A DNA stretch of 64,000 nucleotides, taken from positions 3,038,001 to 3,102,000 of the forward strand of contig NZ_CP034550.1 of NCBI RefSeq assembly GCF_009498035.1, written 5' to 3'. The position numbers and the translations under genes are program-made. How positions within the stretch are numbered: the first letter of the stretch is position 1; each line of letters opens with the position of its first letter. Origin of the DNA: Saccharothrix syringae. GTDB taxonomy: Bacteria; Actinomycetota; Actinomycetes; Mycobacteriales; Pseudonocardiaceae. The notes under the pieces were generated by a model. That model searched no databases, was not told where the DNA came from, and worked only from the letters and a program-made list of their open reading frames with translations. Positions 9,470 through 18,231 of this stretch are shown here, piece after piece.

Positions 9470-10786
9470 TCAGAACGCGCTCTCGACTTCGACCTTGTAG
9501 TCCTGGTAGCCGCCGACCGCGTCCGACGTCGTCAAGGTGAAGGTCTTCGTCTGCTGCGGCGCGAGGTCGTTCACCGCACCGCTCCCCGTGCCGAGAATCC
9601 TGCGGTTCGCGTCGTAGAAGGTGACTTTGAGGACCAAGTGCTGGGGGGAAGACCCGGTGTTGTGCGCCTCGCCGTACACCTTGTGGTCGGGAGTGACGGT
9701 GAAGTTGCCCAGTTGGACGCCGTCGTCACCCGTTTGCCTCAGGCCGGTGACCGGAGGTGTCGAAGCAACCCCGGTGTTCGTCGTCACGACCGGTGGGGTG
9801 AGGTCGCCCGCCTCGAGCCAGTCGCTCCCGCGCAGGTCGACCGCGCACCCGACGTCGGACAGGCGCTGGGCGAGGAGCTTGCGCGGTGCGGGGTCGTTGT
9901 TCAACCGCACCACGAAATGCCCGTCGAGGTCCGTGAACCTCCGCACCTTGCCGAGTTCGACCAGGATCGTGCGCTCCGGGATCAACATCATCGCCATGCC
10001 GGTCTCGTAGATGACGTTCGGACGGGCCTGTCCCGCGGGCTGCGTCTCCGGGTCGTGTTCGTCGTCGGCGTGTTCGGCCTTGAGCTGCACGACGTCGTCC
10101 GGCGTGGCGAGCACGATCACGGCGCGGCCCTTGCCCAGGACGGCTTGGAGGGCATCGCCGATCTTCGGTGAGCCCTGCCGGACCTCGGCCAGCACCTGGG
10201 ACCACTCCAGCGGCTGCAGGCCGATCGCCCGCAGGAAGTCGAACAGCGCACGTCGCGCTTTCTTGTCGCGTCCGTGGATCACGAAGACCGTGCGATCCCT
10301 GTCCGGCTCGGGCACCGGCTCCTCCTGGACTTCGCGGTAGGACAGCGCTTCGGCGGACGAAGCCTGTTGGTCGAGCCTGGCGCGGGCCTCCAGCAGCAGT
10401 TGCTTCTGCGTCGTGAGAGGACCCTTGAACCGGTCGGTGTAGGGGTGCTGCCAGTAACTGAGCAGACCTTGGTGCTCACTCGGCCGCTTCTGCCGACCAC
10501 CGAAGAACTTCGGCCGGGGCTTCACGGGCTCGTGGAGGAAGTGCTTGATGCGGTATTGCAGCGTGCGGACGCTGCCTTCGTACTCGAAGCGGAACTTCTC
10601 GCGCAAGTCGCTCGGCAGCAGCAAGAGGCAGCTCGTGAACCATTCGTCGTAAGCGTCACCGAGCTGCTTCGCCGTGCGCGCCCCTGCGGCGACGTCGTCG
10701 ATCTGCACCTGCTGGGCCAACCGGTCGAGCACCGGGATCCGGTCGATGAGCTCGTCCAGCCTGCTCGACCGGGCCTTCGCCTCCAC
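9470..10786 (-). CDS. CAP12/Pycsar-type TIR-like protein with C-terminal FxLYD-like domain
   Basis: 438 aa. Residues 1-150 are a helical region I do not recognise. Residues 165-325 form the TIR-like fold of the CAP12/Pycsar effector family (COG4271 type): TVFVIHGRDKKARRALFDFL, then VIVLATPDD, then the signature RPNVIYETG with the putative catalytic Glu261. The C-terminal 90 residues look like an FxLYD-type beta-sandwich (HLVLKVTFYDANRRI). Family members cleave NAD+ when oligomerised by a cyclic nucleotide. The GTG start at 10786 lies 6 nt after TAGACT, so this gene may also have a leaderless promoter inside the 3' end of the upstream gene, whose stop is 27 nt away. No STING or SAVED domain is present, so the activating ligand or partner is unknown. 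Co-location with the cyclase-CNB-TIR gene suggests it may share that signal. Confidence 0.85.
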   Translation of the reverse strand: MEAKARSSRLDELIDRIPVLDRLAQQVQIDDVAAGARTAKQLGDAYDEWFTSCLLLLPSDLREKFRFEYEGSVRTLQYRIKHFLHEPVKPRPKFFGGRQKRPSEHQGLLSYWQHPYTDRFKGPLTTQKQLLLEARARLDQQASSAEALSYREVQEEPVPEPDRDRTVFVIHGRDKKARRALFDFLRAIGLQPLEWSQVLAEVRQGSPKIGDALQAVLGKGRAVIVLATPDDVVQLKAEHADDEHDPETQPAGQARPNVIYETGMAMMLIPERTILVELGKVRRFTDLDGHFVVRLNNDPAPRKLLAQRLSDVGCAVDLRGSDWLEAGDLTPPVVTTNTGVASTPPVTGLRQTGDDGVQLGNFTVTPDHKVYGEAHNTGSSPQHLVLKVTFYDANRRILGTGSGAVNDLAPQQTKTFTLTTSDAVGGYQDYKVEVESAF

Positions 10787-10813
10787 GTGGCGAGTCTATC
10801 CAACGAGCCCGCG

Positions 10814-12799
10814 TCACGAACGGAGGACTTCGATCAACCGATCGATGCTGGCCGGTCCCAGGTACTCGACCCGCTGCTTGATCCGGATGCTCCCGGGCAG
10901 GTCGTCCACGTCGAAGTCCTGGTCGATCACCAGGATCTGGATCGCCCGGTCGACGGGATTCTTGACCTGGAGATGCGTGAAGATCGCCGTTTCCAGCGCC
11001 GTCCAGGCGGATTTCGAGTACGAGCGGCTGGCGAAGATGAGTATTCGCCGGCTGTGCTTGACCCCGTACTCGATGGTGCTCAGGGTCGTGTCGCCCGGCC
11101 ACATGTCCTTGTCGTCGTACCAGCACTCCAGGCGCGCTTCCTCCAAGCGCTTCAGCACCTCGAGGACGACGGGTTTGTCCTCGCTGGAGTGGCACAGGAA
11201 CACGTCGTACCGGTAGTCGTCCTCGGACCGTCGGCCGACGCGGGACAGCACCTTGAACAGGGCGTCCTTCTGCCGGCCGGTCAGTTCGTCGACGTCCTTG
11301 GGGTCGATGCGCAGGATTTTCGGTGATGCGAGGGGTGATGCGAGGTTGGTGTAGGTGCGCGGCGGGACCTGCAGGTCGTGCAGGTCGATCCAGATGATCG
11401 GGAACTCCCGCCCGTCCAGCTCGTGGTTGGTCTCGGTGCGCAGCGTGCCGGCGACGAGGATGCACAGGCCCTTGGGCCGATCCTGCGGAGCGATGTTGTC
11501 CAGGGAGACCCGGAACGTGGTGAGCGGCACGAGCTCGCAATACCTGCGCAGGGGCTGGAGCGGGTCGTCCGGGGAGTCCGGCCCGACCGTGAGGGGACCG
11601 ATCGGGTTGCCCTTGGGACCCGCCAGGTACGAGACGTTGTCGCTGACGTGTTCGAGGATGCGTTCGCTGATGTACGCGTAGAACTGGGTGGCCGCGGCCT
11701 TGCCCACGTCGTCGTCCCCGAGCAGCTTCGACTGGACGTCGAGGTTGTTGAACGACAGCAACGACACGTCCGTCAGCGCCACCAGGTCGGCGGTGCGGTG
11801 GCGCCCCAGCGCGAAGGCGAAGTCGCCGACGATCTCGCCCACGTCGTAGGGGTACATCGGTGCGGCGTCGCCGTGGTAGCCCTTGCCCTCGGAGTTGTAC
11901 ACGCCGACCTGGCCGCGCAGGATGACGAACAGGGAGTCACCGGGTTCGTCGAAACGGCAGATGAACTCGCCCTCGGTCCGCTCCACGAGCTGGCCCAGCT
12001 TCAGCATGCTCTCCAGTTCGTCGTCCTTGAAGCGGTTCAACAGCGGATTCGACTTGAGCTCATTGCTGCTGCGGTCGCGGTACTGGAGGTTCAGGGACGC
12101 TCTTTTGAGTTCACTGGTGGCGATCTTCGAAGACGAGTGCGTCTGCCAGATCCGCTTGGTGAAGTACAGTGCGTCCCAGTGTTTCCGGTAGTCGTTCGCC
12201 GGTGCTGACGGGTTCTTCAATCGGGCCAGATCTCCCAGGTTCTCCACCGGCCAGGAGGGAACGGTGTCGTCCAGGGAGAGCAGGTAGAGCAGCAGTGTCG
12301 GAAAGTCGCGGCCGGGAAAGGGCAAGGGGGAGTGGAAAGTCACGGCCGGATCGGTTGCCGACGATTCCATCTCACGTCGGAAATCCTCCGAGGCGACTAC
12401 GTCGTCCGCGACGACCTGCCCCAGCAGCCACCCCGCGTAGTTGATGCCGCTGCCGACGAGTTGGACCCGGTCGTCGGCGCCGAGGACGTCGCAGACCTCG
12501 CCGAAGTGGCAGGTGATGCGCAGCGGCACGCGCTCCGCCTTCGCCCACGAGATCAACTCGACGAGCAGGGTGACGGCAGGCTGCTGCCAGGCGGCCCGCC
12601 GGAAGGCCACGTGACCGCCGTCGCCCCCGGACGACCAGACGACCGCTCCCGGCTCGCATGATCCGATCGTTGCCGCCACGATCCGGTTGATCTTCTCGAC
12701 CCGGTGGACCTGGTCGCGCGCACTCGTCGCCGAATGGCCACGGATGTCACACGACACGATCGCCACCTTGTAGAAGTCCACCTCGCGGGACGACTGCAC
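10814..12799 (-). CDS. Cyclase-like + cyclic-nucleotide-binding + TIR fusion (one-chain Pycsar-like protein)
   Basis: 661 aa. The start is GTG 12799, chosen because GGAGGAG lies 4 nt upstream; the longer frame to 12925 has no ribosome binding site and a random Arg-rich leader. Residues about 10-140 look like a class III nucleotide cyclase: Asp18 in VAIVSCDIRGHS, Asp60 in SSGGDGGHVAF (the two metal Asps), and VGSGINYAGW, where the usual N-x-A-A-R has Trp124 for Arg. Residues about 250-390 are a cyclic-nucleotide-binding domain with the phosphate cassette VGDFAFALGRHRTADL. Residues about 390-525 are unassigned. Residues 528-660 are a TIR domain (YDVFLCHSSEDKP, WYDDKDMWPGD) with the NADase Glu603 in SAWTALETAIF. 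In Pycsar defence, a separate cyclase makes cCMP or cUMP to trigger CNB-TIR effectors; here signal maker, receptor and effector appear in one chain. Enzyme activity is inferred, not shown. Confidence 0.8.
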   Translation of the reverse strand: MQSSREVDFYKVAIVSCDIRGHSATSARDQVHRVEKINRIVAATIGSCEPGAVVWSSGGDGGHVAFRRAAWQQPAVTLLVELISWAKAERVPLRITCHFGEVCDVLGADDRVQLVGSGINYAGWLLGQVVADDVVASEDFRREMESSATDPAVTFHSPLPFPGRDFPTLLLYLLSLDDTVPSWPVENLGDLARLKNPSAPANDYRKHWDALYFTKRIWQTHSSSKIATSELKRASLNLQYRDRSSNELKSNPLLNRFKDDELESMLKLGQLVERTEGEFICRFDEPGDSLFVILRGQVGVYNSEGKGYHGDAAPMYPYDVGEIVGDFAFALGRHRTADLVALTDVSLLSFNNLDVQSKLLGDDDVGKAAATQFYAYISERILEHVSDNVSYLAGPKGNPIGPLTVGPDSPDDPLQPLRRYCELVPLTTFRVSLDNIAPQDRPKGLCILVAGTLRTETNHELDGREFPIIWIDLHDLQVPPRTYTNLASPLASPKILRIDPKDVDELTGRQKDALFKVLSRVGRRSEDDYRYDVFLCHSSEDKPVVLEVLKRLEEARLECWYDDKDMWPGDTTLSTIEYGVKHSRRILIFASRSYSKSAWTALETAIFTHLQVKNPVDRAIQILVIDQDFDVDDLPGSIRIKQRVEYLGPASIDRLIEVLRS

Positions 12800-12983
12800 A
12801 GGGCTCCTCCATGGTGCCTGTCGACCACTCCGGGCGCGATAACGCGCATGCGCTGCGCCCGGTCCGGTTCGAACCGAGGTGCGAGCATATCTTCGGCGCC
12901 ATGCGCATGCCCACGGTTGTTGCACGGCCGGTAACGCGCTTCACCCGGAGATGGTGGCACGCGAGTTGGTGCGGGCCGCAAAT

Positions 12984-13025
12984 CTACGGTTTGCGTTCGG
13001 CGGGTTGCGGCTACGGTGTGCGTTC
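12984..13025 (+). promoter_or_regulatory. Direct repeats in the divergent defence-operon promoter region
   Basis: Two 15-nt copies, CTACGGTTTGCGTTC (12984) and CTACGGTGTGCGTTC (13011), differ at one base and lie 27 nt apart. They sit between the two divergent operons (starts 12799 minus and about 13049 plus). TACGGT could serve as a -10. A shared regulator or promoter element is inferred. Confidence 0.4.
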
Positions 13026-13048
13026 TCGAACGAAGTGTCCGGCCGGCT

Positions 13049-14059
13049 GTGAGTGGTGGAGTGGAAGAACGGGACGCGGCACCTCCGGTGGCCGGTGGTA
13101 TCTCCAACGCGGTGCACGGGCCGGTCAACGGGTTCCTGATCCAGGCCGCGAACGTTTACGGCGGCGTGCACCACTACCCGCAGGTCGTCGCGCCGGCCGA
13201 GCCCGCGACGCCACCCGACCGGGCGGACCGGCAGCGGTCCGGGCTGGAACCCGAGGTCGACGTCGGGGACACCACGTACCTGGTGCACGAGCAGCCCGCG
13301 GGTGCTCGGCCCACTGCCGACGGCGGCGCGGTCGTGCGGCAGGCCAGGTGCTCGGAACTGGGGCCCCGTGGCGGGTTCGGCTGGTTGCGCCGGGTCGACG
13401 TGCGGGTGGCCACACCGCTCGCCCGACAGGTGCGGCAGGCGTTGGCCGCGGAGCACGACCTCCTGCGCCGGCTGACGGGCAAGGTGCCGGCACTGCCCGA
13501 GGTGCTCCGGTTCGCCGAAGGGCCGGGTGGCGCCATCACGTTGGTGACCGCGTGGCCGGGAACGCGGTCGCGCCGGCCTTGTGACCCGCTCGACGCCTTG
13601 CTGCTCAACGGACCGGTGCGCGATCCGGGTGTGCTGGCGCGGGCGCGCCGGGCGCTGGCCTGGCTGTGCGCCACGCTCGACGCGCTGCACTCCCATCGAG
13701 TCGTGCACGGTGCGCTCACCCCGGCCGGGCTGCTGATGCGCGACGACGGCGCGCTCCTGCTGCGGGACCTCGGCCGGACCGATCCGGCGCCGCCCGAGTA
13801 CCCCGCACCCGAACAACTCGAACGCGCCGCCGCGGGACCGTGGACGGACGTGCACCAGGTCGGAGCCATCGCCCACCACCTGCTCACCGGCCGACCCCCG
13901 AGCCCTCGCGCGCCGTTGCCCGTCCGGCGCTGGGAACCCGGCATCCCCGCCGACCTCGCCGAGGCGGTCGACGCGGCCCTGGTCGTGGAACCAGCGAAGC
14001 GGCCGAGCGCCGCGGTACTCGGGGCGCGGTTGCGCGGCCTCGCACATCCCACCCGCTGA
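13049..14059 (+). CDS. Protein kinase-like pseudokinase
   Basis: 336 aa from GTG 13049. Other in-frame starts lie at 13016 and 13061, none with a strong ribosome binding site. The N-terminus has the GPVNGFLIQAANVYGGVHHY motif shared by many actinobacterial STAND and kinase-like conflict proteins. A kinase-like C-lobe follows: HSHRVVHGALTPAGLL replaces the HRDxKxxNLL loop, so the catalytic Asp is missing, and RDLGRTD stands for DFG. Later come APEQL and WTDVHQVGAIAHHLLTG, the APE and helix-F landmarks. It therefore probably binds nucleotide or a partner rather than phosphorylating. The stop is 9 nt before the helicase start, so the two are one operon. It may act as a regulatory or sensor subunit of the helicase. 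Confidence 0.75.
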   Translation: MSGGVEERDAAPPVAGGISNAVHGPVNGFLIQAANVYGGVHHYPQVVAPAEPATPPDRADRQRSGLEPEVDVGDTTYLVHEQPAGARPTADGGAVVRQARCSELGPRGGFGWLRRVDVRVATPLARQVRQALAAEHDLLRRLTGKVPALPEVLRFAEGPGGAITLVTAWPGTRSRRPCDPLDALLLNGPVRDPGVLARARRALAWLCATLDALHSHRVVHGALTPAGLLMRDDGALLLRDLGRTDPAPPEYPAPEQLERAAAGPWTDVHQVGAIAHHLLTGRPPSPRAPLPVRRWEPGIPADLAEAVDAALVVEPAKRPSAAVLGARLRGLAHPTR

Positions 14060-14068
14060 AGGAGCACG

Positions 14069-16981
14069 GTGCGTTCCGTCCAGCTGCCCCTCAACGGGGT
14101 GATCCACCTCGTCGCGTCCGCGGAAGACGACCACCGGCTGCGGGAGAAGACGCGCAACCACCCCGGGCTGCCGCTGAGCGTCGCACAGGTGGTGGCCGAG
14201 CTGTCGGCCTCCCGCGGCGGCGTGCCCGCGACGGTGGACGAGCCCAACCGGCGGAACGGCAGGCGCACGCTGCTGGTCTACGGCACGGCCTGGTCGGTCC
14301 GGCTCGAACCCACCCACTCCGGACGCGGGTACAAGGTCAGGTGGGTCGACCCGCTCCGGATCAGGGACCACCACCGGCTCGCCCGGCACTTCCTGTCGCT
14401 GTGCGCGATCGGCTGGCGGCACGTGGACAGCCTGCACGAACTGCGCGAGGGCGTGCACTCGTTCTGGCCGCAGATCGAGCAGCAGTGGGAACGGCTCGTG
14501 CGGTCGCAGGCCGACGCGTCGACGGCCCCCGCCCTCCCGCCCCACCACGCCGCGTTCCTCGACACCGTCGAACAGGTCGTCGACGCGGGCGAGCGGGTCG
14601 CCGTGGCGGCCGCGAGCGGCGAGCGGCCCTACCCGTACCGCGACGTCGCACCGGTCGGCGAACAGCGGCAGGGCACGCATGCCGTGTACGGCTTCACGAT
14701 CGGCGGGACCGGCGTGCCGGAGGAGGGCGCGTTCGTCCAGGTGAAGGGCTACGACGAGCACCGCGGCCAGGTGGTGCGGCTGGACGGCCGGGTGGCGACC
14801 GTCCGGTTCGACGAAGCCGTGGACTGGAAGCTGCTGCCGAAGACCGGCGAGCTGGAGACCACCACGAGCACGGTGGTGTTCAAGAAGCAGCGAGAGGCGA
14901 TCACCGCCCTGCGCGACCGGCTGACGCGCAACCCGCACCTGCTGACCGCCCTGGTCGACGCGCGCACCCGGCCGCTCGGCGAGGCGCCGGACACCCCGAC
15001 CGAAGACCTGGACCCGGACCAGCTCCGGGCGTTCCGCAGGGCCCTGGCCGTCGAGGACCTGATGCTGGTGCTCGGCCCGCCGGGCACCGGCAAGACGCGG
15101 GTGATCAGCCAGGTCGCGCACGCGGCGGCACGCGGGGACGGGTGGACGCGACCGCCGCAGCGGGTGCTGGTCACCTCGCACTCCAACCGGGCTGTGGACA
15201 ACATCCTGCCCAGGCTGTCACCGGACCTCGTGGTGGTGCGGGTCGGCAACGCCGGCACGGTCACCGAGGAAGGCCGCCCCTACCTGCTGGACGAGCAGGC
15301 GCGGCAGTTGCGCGGCCAGGTGCTCGCGGGCGTCGACCGAGGACTGCGCGAGTTCGCCGACCTGGAGATCGCGCAGAAGTGGACCGACGAGCTGGCCGAC
15401 CGCGTGCACGCCCTGCTGGCCGTGTACGCCCGCGTGGACGAGGCACACGCCGGCGTCGCGGCGGCCCGACGCGACGCCGGGGGCCCCGCCCAGGCCCGTG
15501 TGGACGGGCTGGAGGCCGTGCTGGCCGATCTCGACCGGCGGTCGGCACGCGTGCACCGGGCGGGCGAACGCGTCACGCGAGTCGGCCGGATCCCGCTGCT
15601 CGGCTGGTGGGCCCGGTGGCGGGGCGCCGCGCTCTGGTCGCAGGCCCGGCAACTCGATGCGGCCCGGCACGGCCATGGCGAGGAACTGCGTCACGCCCGG
15701 CAGCACTTGGAGGCCGTCACCGAGCACGCGCCCGCGGTGCGCCACGCGGGTTCGGTGCTGGCGCAGTGGTGGGAACAGGCGGAGAAGGCGCGGGAATCCG
15801 CGTTCCTCGCCGCTCATGCGTCGCGTGCGGCGATCGGCGGCTCCGAGCCGCCACCCGTGGTCCGCGACACCACGGACCCGGTGGCGGTCCGGCACGACCT
15901 GACGGCCCTCGTGTCGTGGCTGCGAGCGCGACTGCCGCTGCTCCAGGCCCGTGCGCGCCTGCTCGCGGACTGGCACCGGGAGGTTTCCGGGGCCACCACG
16001 CAACTGCACCCCGAGCTGATCCGCTACGCCCACGTCGTGGCGGCCACCACGATCGGCACGGCGTCCCGCCCGGAGCTGTCGGACGTGGGCTTCGACCTGG
16101 CGATCGTCGACGAGGCCGGGCAGATCGGCACCGCCGACCTGCTGGTGCCGCTGGTGCGGGCCCGGCGGGCGGTGCTGGTCGGGGACCAGCAGCAGCTACC
16201 ACCGTTCCTCGACTCCGAGGTCGAGACCTGGGGGCGGGATGTGGGAGACCCGCGCATTCGCGCCCTGCTCGCGCAGAGCGCGCTGGAACACCTGGTGGAC
16301 CGCCTGCCGCAGGTGAACGTCGTGCCGCTGACGTGGCAGCGGCGGATGCCCGCGGTCATCGCCGAGTTCAGCTCGCGGGTCTTCTACGGCGGCAGGTTGC
16401 GCACCGCCGGCACGCGCGTGCACGACGACTCCCTGTTCGGCAGCCCGCTGGTGTTCGTCGACACCGCGCGGCTGCCCGCGCAGCAGCGGCGTGAACGACC
16501 GGCCGGCCGGCGGGAGCACCGGCAGAACGGCTACCACAACCCGGCCGAATCGCTGTTGCTGTCGCGGTTGGCCGCGCACTACGACGCGACGGGCCGCGAG
16601 TGGGCGGTGATCGTGCCCTACAGCGCGCAGGTCAAGGCGGTCACCGCCGCGATCGTGGAGCTGATCGGCAAGGAGGCCCACGTGCGGCTGAACGTGGGCT
16701 CCGTCGACTCGTTCCAGGGTGGCGAGCGCCAGGTGGTCCTCTACGGCTTCACCCGCAGCAACCCGGACGGCAACGTGGGCTTCCTGCGCGAGCTGCGGCG
16801 CGCCAACGTCGCGTTCACCCGTGCCAAGGAGCAGCTCGTGCTCGTCGGTGACCTGGACACGTTGACGATGGCGCGGGACGCCGGGTTCCGCGACCTGGCG
16901 CGGGCGCTGCGCGATCACGTGGCGACGGCGGGCGAGATCAGGCAGTACGCGGAAGTCCTCAACCGGATCGGTGGGCGATGA
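14069..16981 (+). CDS. SF1 DNA2/NAM7-like helicase (AAA_11/AAA_12)
   Basis: 970 aa; GTG start with AAGGAG 8 nt upstream. The N-terminal third is unassigned. The helicase core starts with the Q-motif-like DPDQLRAFRRALAVEDL and Walker A GPPGTGKT (336-343). Motif Ia (VLVTSHSNRAVDNIL) is followed by a 200-residue, coiled-coil-rich insertion. Then come motif II IVDEAGQIG, motif III LVGDQQQLPPFLDS, the QRRMP motif, VDSFQGGERQVVLY and motif VI NVAFTRAKEQLVLVGD. All ATPase motifs look intact. This Upf1/DNA2-like family appears in several antiviral systems as well as in nucleic-acid repair. Between a pseudokinase and a winged-helix-like protein, with which it overlaps by ATGA, a defence role is plausible but not a match to a named system I recognise. 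Confidence 0.88.
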   Translation: MRSVQLPLNGVIHLVASAEDDHRLREKTRNHPGLPLSVAQVVAELSASRGGVPATVDEPNRRNGRRTLLVYGTAWSVRLEPTHSGRGYKVRWVDPLRIRDHHRLARHFLSLCAIGWRHVDSLHELREGVHSFWPQIEQQWERLVRSQADASTAPALPPHHAAFLDTVEQVVDAGERVAVAAASGERPYPYRDVAPVGEQRQGTHAVYGFTIGGTGVPEEGAFVQVKGYDEHRGQVVRLDGRVATVRFDEAVDWKLLPKTGELETTTSTVVFKKQREAITALRDRLTRNPHLLTALVDARTRPLGEAPDTPTEDLDPDQLRAFRRALAVEDLMLVLGPPGTGKTRVISQVAHAAARGDGWTRPPQRVLVTSHSNRAVDNILPRLSPDLVVVRVGNAGTVTEEGRPYLLDEQARQLRGQVLAGVDRGLREFADLEIAQKWTDELADRVHALLAVYARVDEAHAGVAAARRDAGGPAQARVDGLEAVLADLDRRSARVHRAGERVTRVGRIPLLGWWARWRGAALWSQARQLDAARHGHGEELRHARQHLEAVTEHAPAVRHAGSVLAQWWEQAEKARESAFLAAHASRAAIGGSEPPPVVRDTTDPVAVRHDLTALVSWLRARLPLLQARARLLADWHREVSGATTQLHPELIRYAHVVAATTIGTASRPELSDVGFDLAIVDEAGQIGTADLLVPLVRARRAVLVGDQQQLPPFLDSEVETWGRDVGDPRIRALLAQSALEHLVDRLPQVNVVPLTWQRRMPAVIAEFSSRVFYGGRLRTAGTRVHDDSLFGSPLVFVDTARLPAQQRRERPAGRREHRQNGYHNPAESLLLSRLAAHYDATGREWAVIVPYSAQVKAVTAAIVELIGKEAHVRLNVGSVDSFQGGERQVVLYGFTRSNPDGNVGFLRELRRANVAFTRAKEQLVLVGDLDTLTMARDAGFRDLARALRDHVATAGEIRQYAEVLNRIGGR

Positions 16982-18195
16982 GCAGCAGGGCGAGGTTGTT
17001 CCCCTACCCCGAACCGCGGGCGCTGGAGGACGCCGCGTTCGAGCACGAGGTCGTCCCGACGCGCATCCACTCGCTGCTCCTGCCGGTGTGGAAGGTGACC
17101 GTGCGGGCGACGGTGGTCGTCGCCGAGGACTACGACCTCATCGACCGCCACCTGTCGCGCGGCATCGCCGAGGCAGGTCTGACCACCACGGCCGAGCTGG
17201 CGGCGTTCTTCTCGCTGGACCCGCTGCTGGTGGACCGGGCATTGCGGGCGCTGGAGGCGATCGGCCACGTCGGGACGACCGACGGCCGCTGGTGGCTGAC
17301 GGAGGTCGGCCTGAGGTCCGTGCGGGACGGGAGGCGGTACGCGGTCGCCAACGAGGACCGTCGCGTGCTGTACTTCGACGGCTTCGCCAGCCGGCCCCTG
17401 ACGAAGGTCTGCTACGACCCGCGCAAGGTGACCCTGCTGCCGTGGGACGAGCTGCCGACCGGGGGACGTTTCCAGAGGCTGTTCACGCGGTGGAGCTTCG
17501 ACCCGGCGGCACTGACGGCCCTGTCGGGCAACCCCGAGCGCGCCAGGTTCAACCTGCCCGAGCGGATCGACAACCCGCGTCCGCTCGGCCCGCCGGAACT
17601 GGTGTACCTGCCGCTGATCGTGGTGCGCGGGCTGTCGCGAACCGGCCGAACGCGCTACTTGGCCTACACCCAGGCGGTCGGTGAGGCCGACTCCGATCTG
17701 GGCGCGCTCGTCGAGGCGACTCCCGACATCACCGCCATCCTGGAGCACGAGCAGCGCGCCGCGGACCCGGAGCACGAGGAGAAGCGGGCGCGGGAGTGGG
17801 CCGACCGGTACAACCTCACCGGACACCGCCTGGTCCGACTGCCCACCGGCTTGCTGCGCGTCGTGCTGCCCGGCCGCAGCTTCGGCGCGGACGACGGGCT
17901 GCCGCTGTACCAGCTCGGGTCGTTCGTGGTGCGCGGCGACAGCTTCTTCCAGCCGTGGTGCGACGACGTGCGGTTGCGACAAAAGGCCCTGCTCAGCCGG
18001 GCGCGTTCACTGCTGGGCGCTCGCTCGCGGCTCGAGACCGGGCAGGCTTGGCCGCGGATCGAGCAGGTCGCCCGCCAGCTCGACGTGGGAGGGGTTGATG
18101 TGGGCACGCTGCGCGCTCTGGCCGTGCGGTTGGGTGAGAAGGTGCTCGTGACGCAGCTGGACGAGCTGGCACACGCTGAGCCTGCCCCGTTTTGA
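16978..18195 (+). CDS. Uncharacterised protein with winged-helix-like segment, third gene of helicase operon
   Basis: 405 aa; the ATG overlaps the helicase stop (ATGA), so translation is coupled. I do not recognise the family. The segment LTTTAELAAFFSLDPLLVDR-ALRALEAIGHV-GRWWLTEVGLRSV (about 65-115) reads like a winged helix with a wing hairpin. The rest is mixed alpha/beta with many aromatic and charged residues, without membrane segments or known catalytic motifs. The C-terminal 80 residues are helical (RLRQKALLSRARSLLGARSR). It contains few cysteines. Its tight coupling to the helicase argues for a dedicated partner, such as a specificity or DNA-binding subunit. Confidence 0.7.
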   Translation: MSSRARLFPYPEPRALEDAAFEHEVVPTRIHSLLLPVWKVTVRATVVVAEDYDLIDRHLSRGIAEAGLTTTAELAAFFSLDPLLVDRALRALEAIGHVGTTDGRWWLTEVGLRSVRDGRRYAVANEDRRVLYFDGFASRPLTKVCYDPRKVTLLPWDELPTGGRFQRLFTRWSFDPAALTALSGNPERARFNLPERIDNPRPLGPPELVYLPLIVVRGLSRTGRTRYLAYTQAVGEADSDLGALVEATPDITAILEHEQRAADPEHEEKRAREWADRYNLTGHRLVRLPTGLLRVVLPGRSFGADDGLPLYQLGSFVVRGDSFFQPWCDDVRLRQKALLSRARSLLGARSRLETGQAWPRIEQVARQLDVGGVDVGTLRALAVRLGEKVLVTQLDELAHAEPAPF

Positions 18196-18231
18196 CGGAC
18201 ATCCCGATCCCCGCCTAGTGCCGCCCATGTT

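Noticed and set aside
13049..14059. Active Ser/Thr protein kinase
   Set aside because: The catalytic-loop Asp is missing (VVHGALTP instead of HRD), so it is listed as a pseudokinase.
12941..15181. 746-codon minus-strand frame opposite the pseudokinase and helicase
   Set aside because: Shadow of two well-supported plus-strand genes with conserved motifs; no ribosome binding site or known domain.
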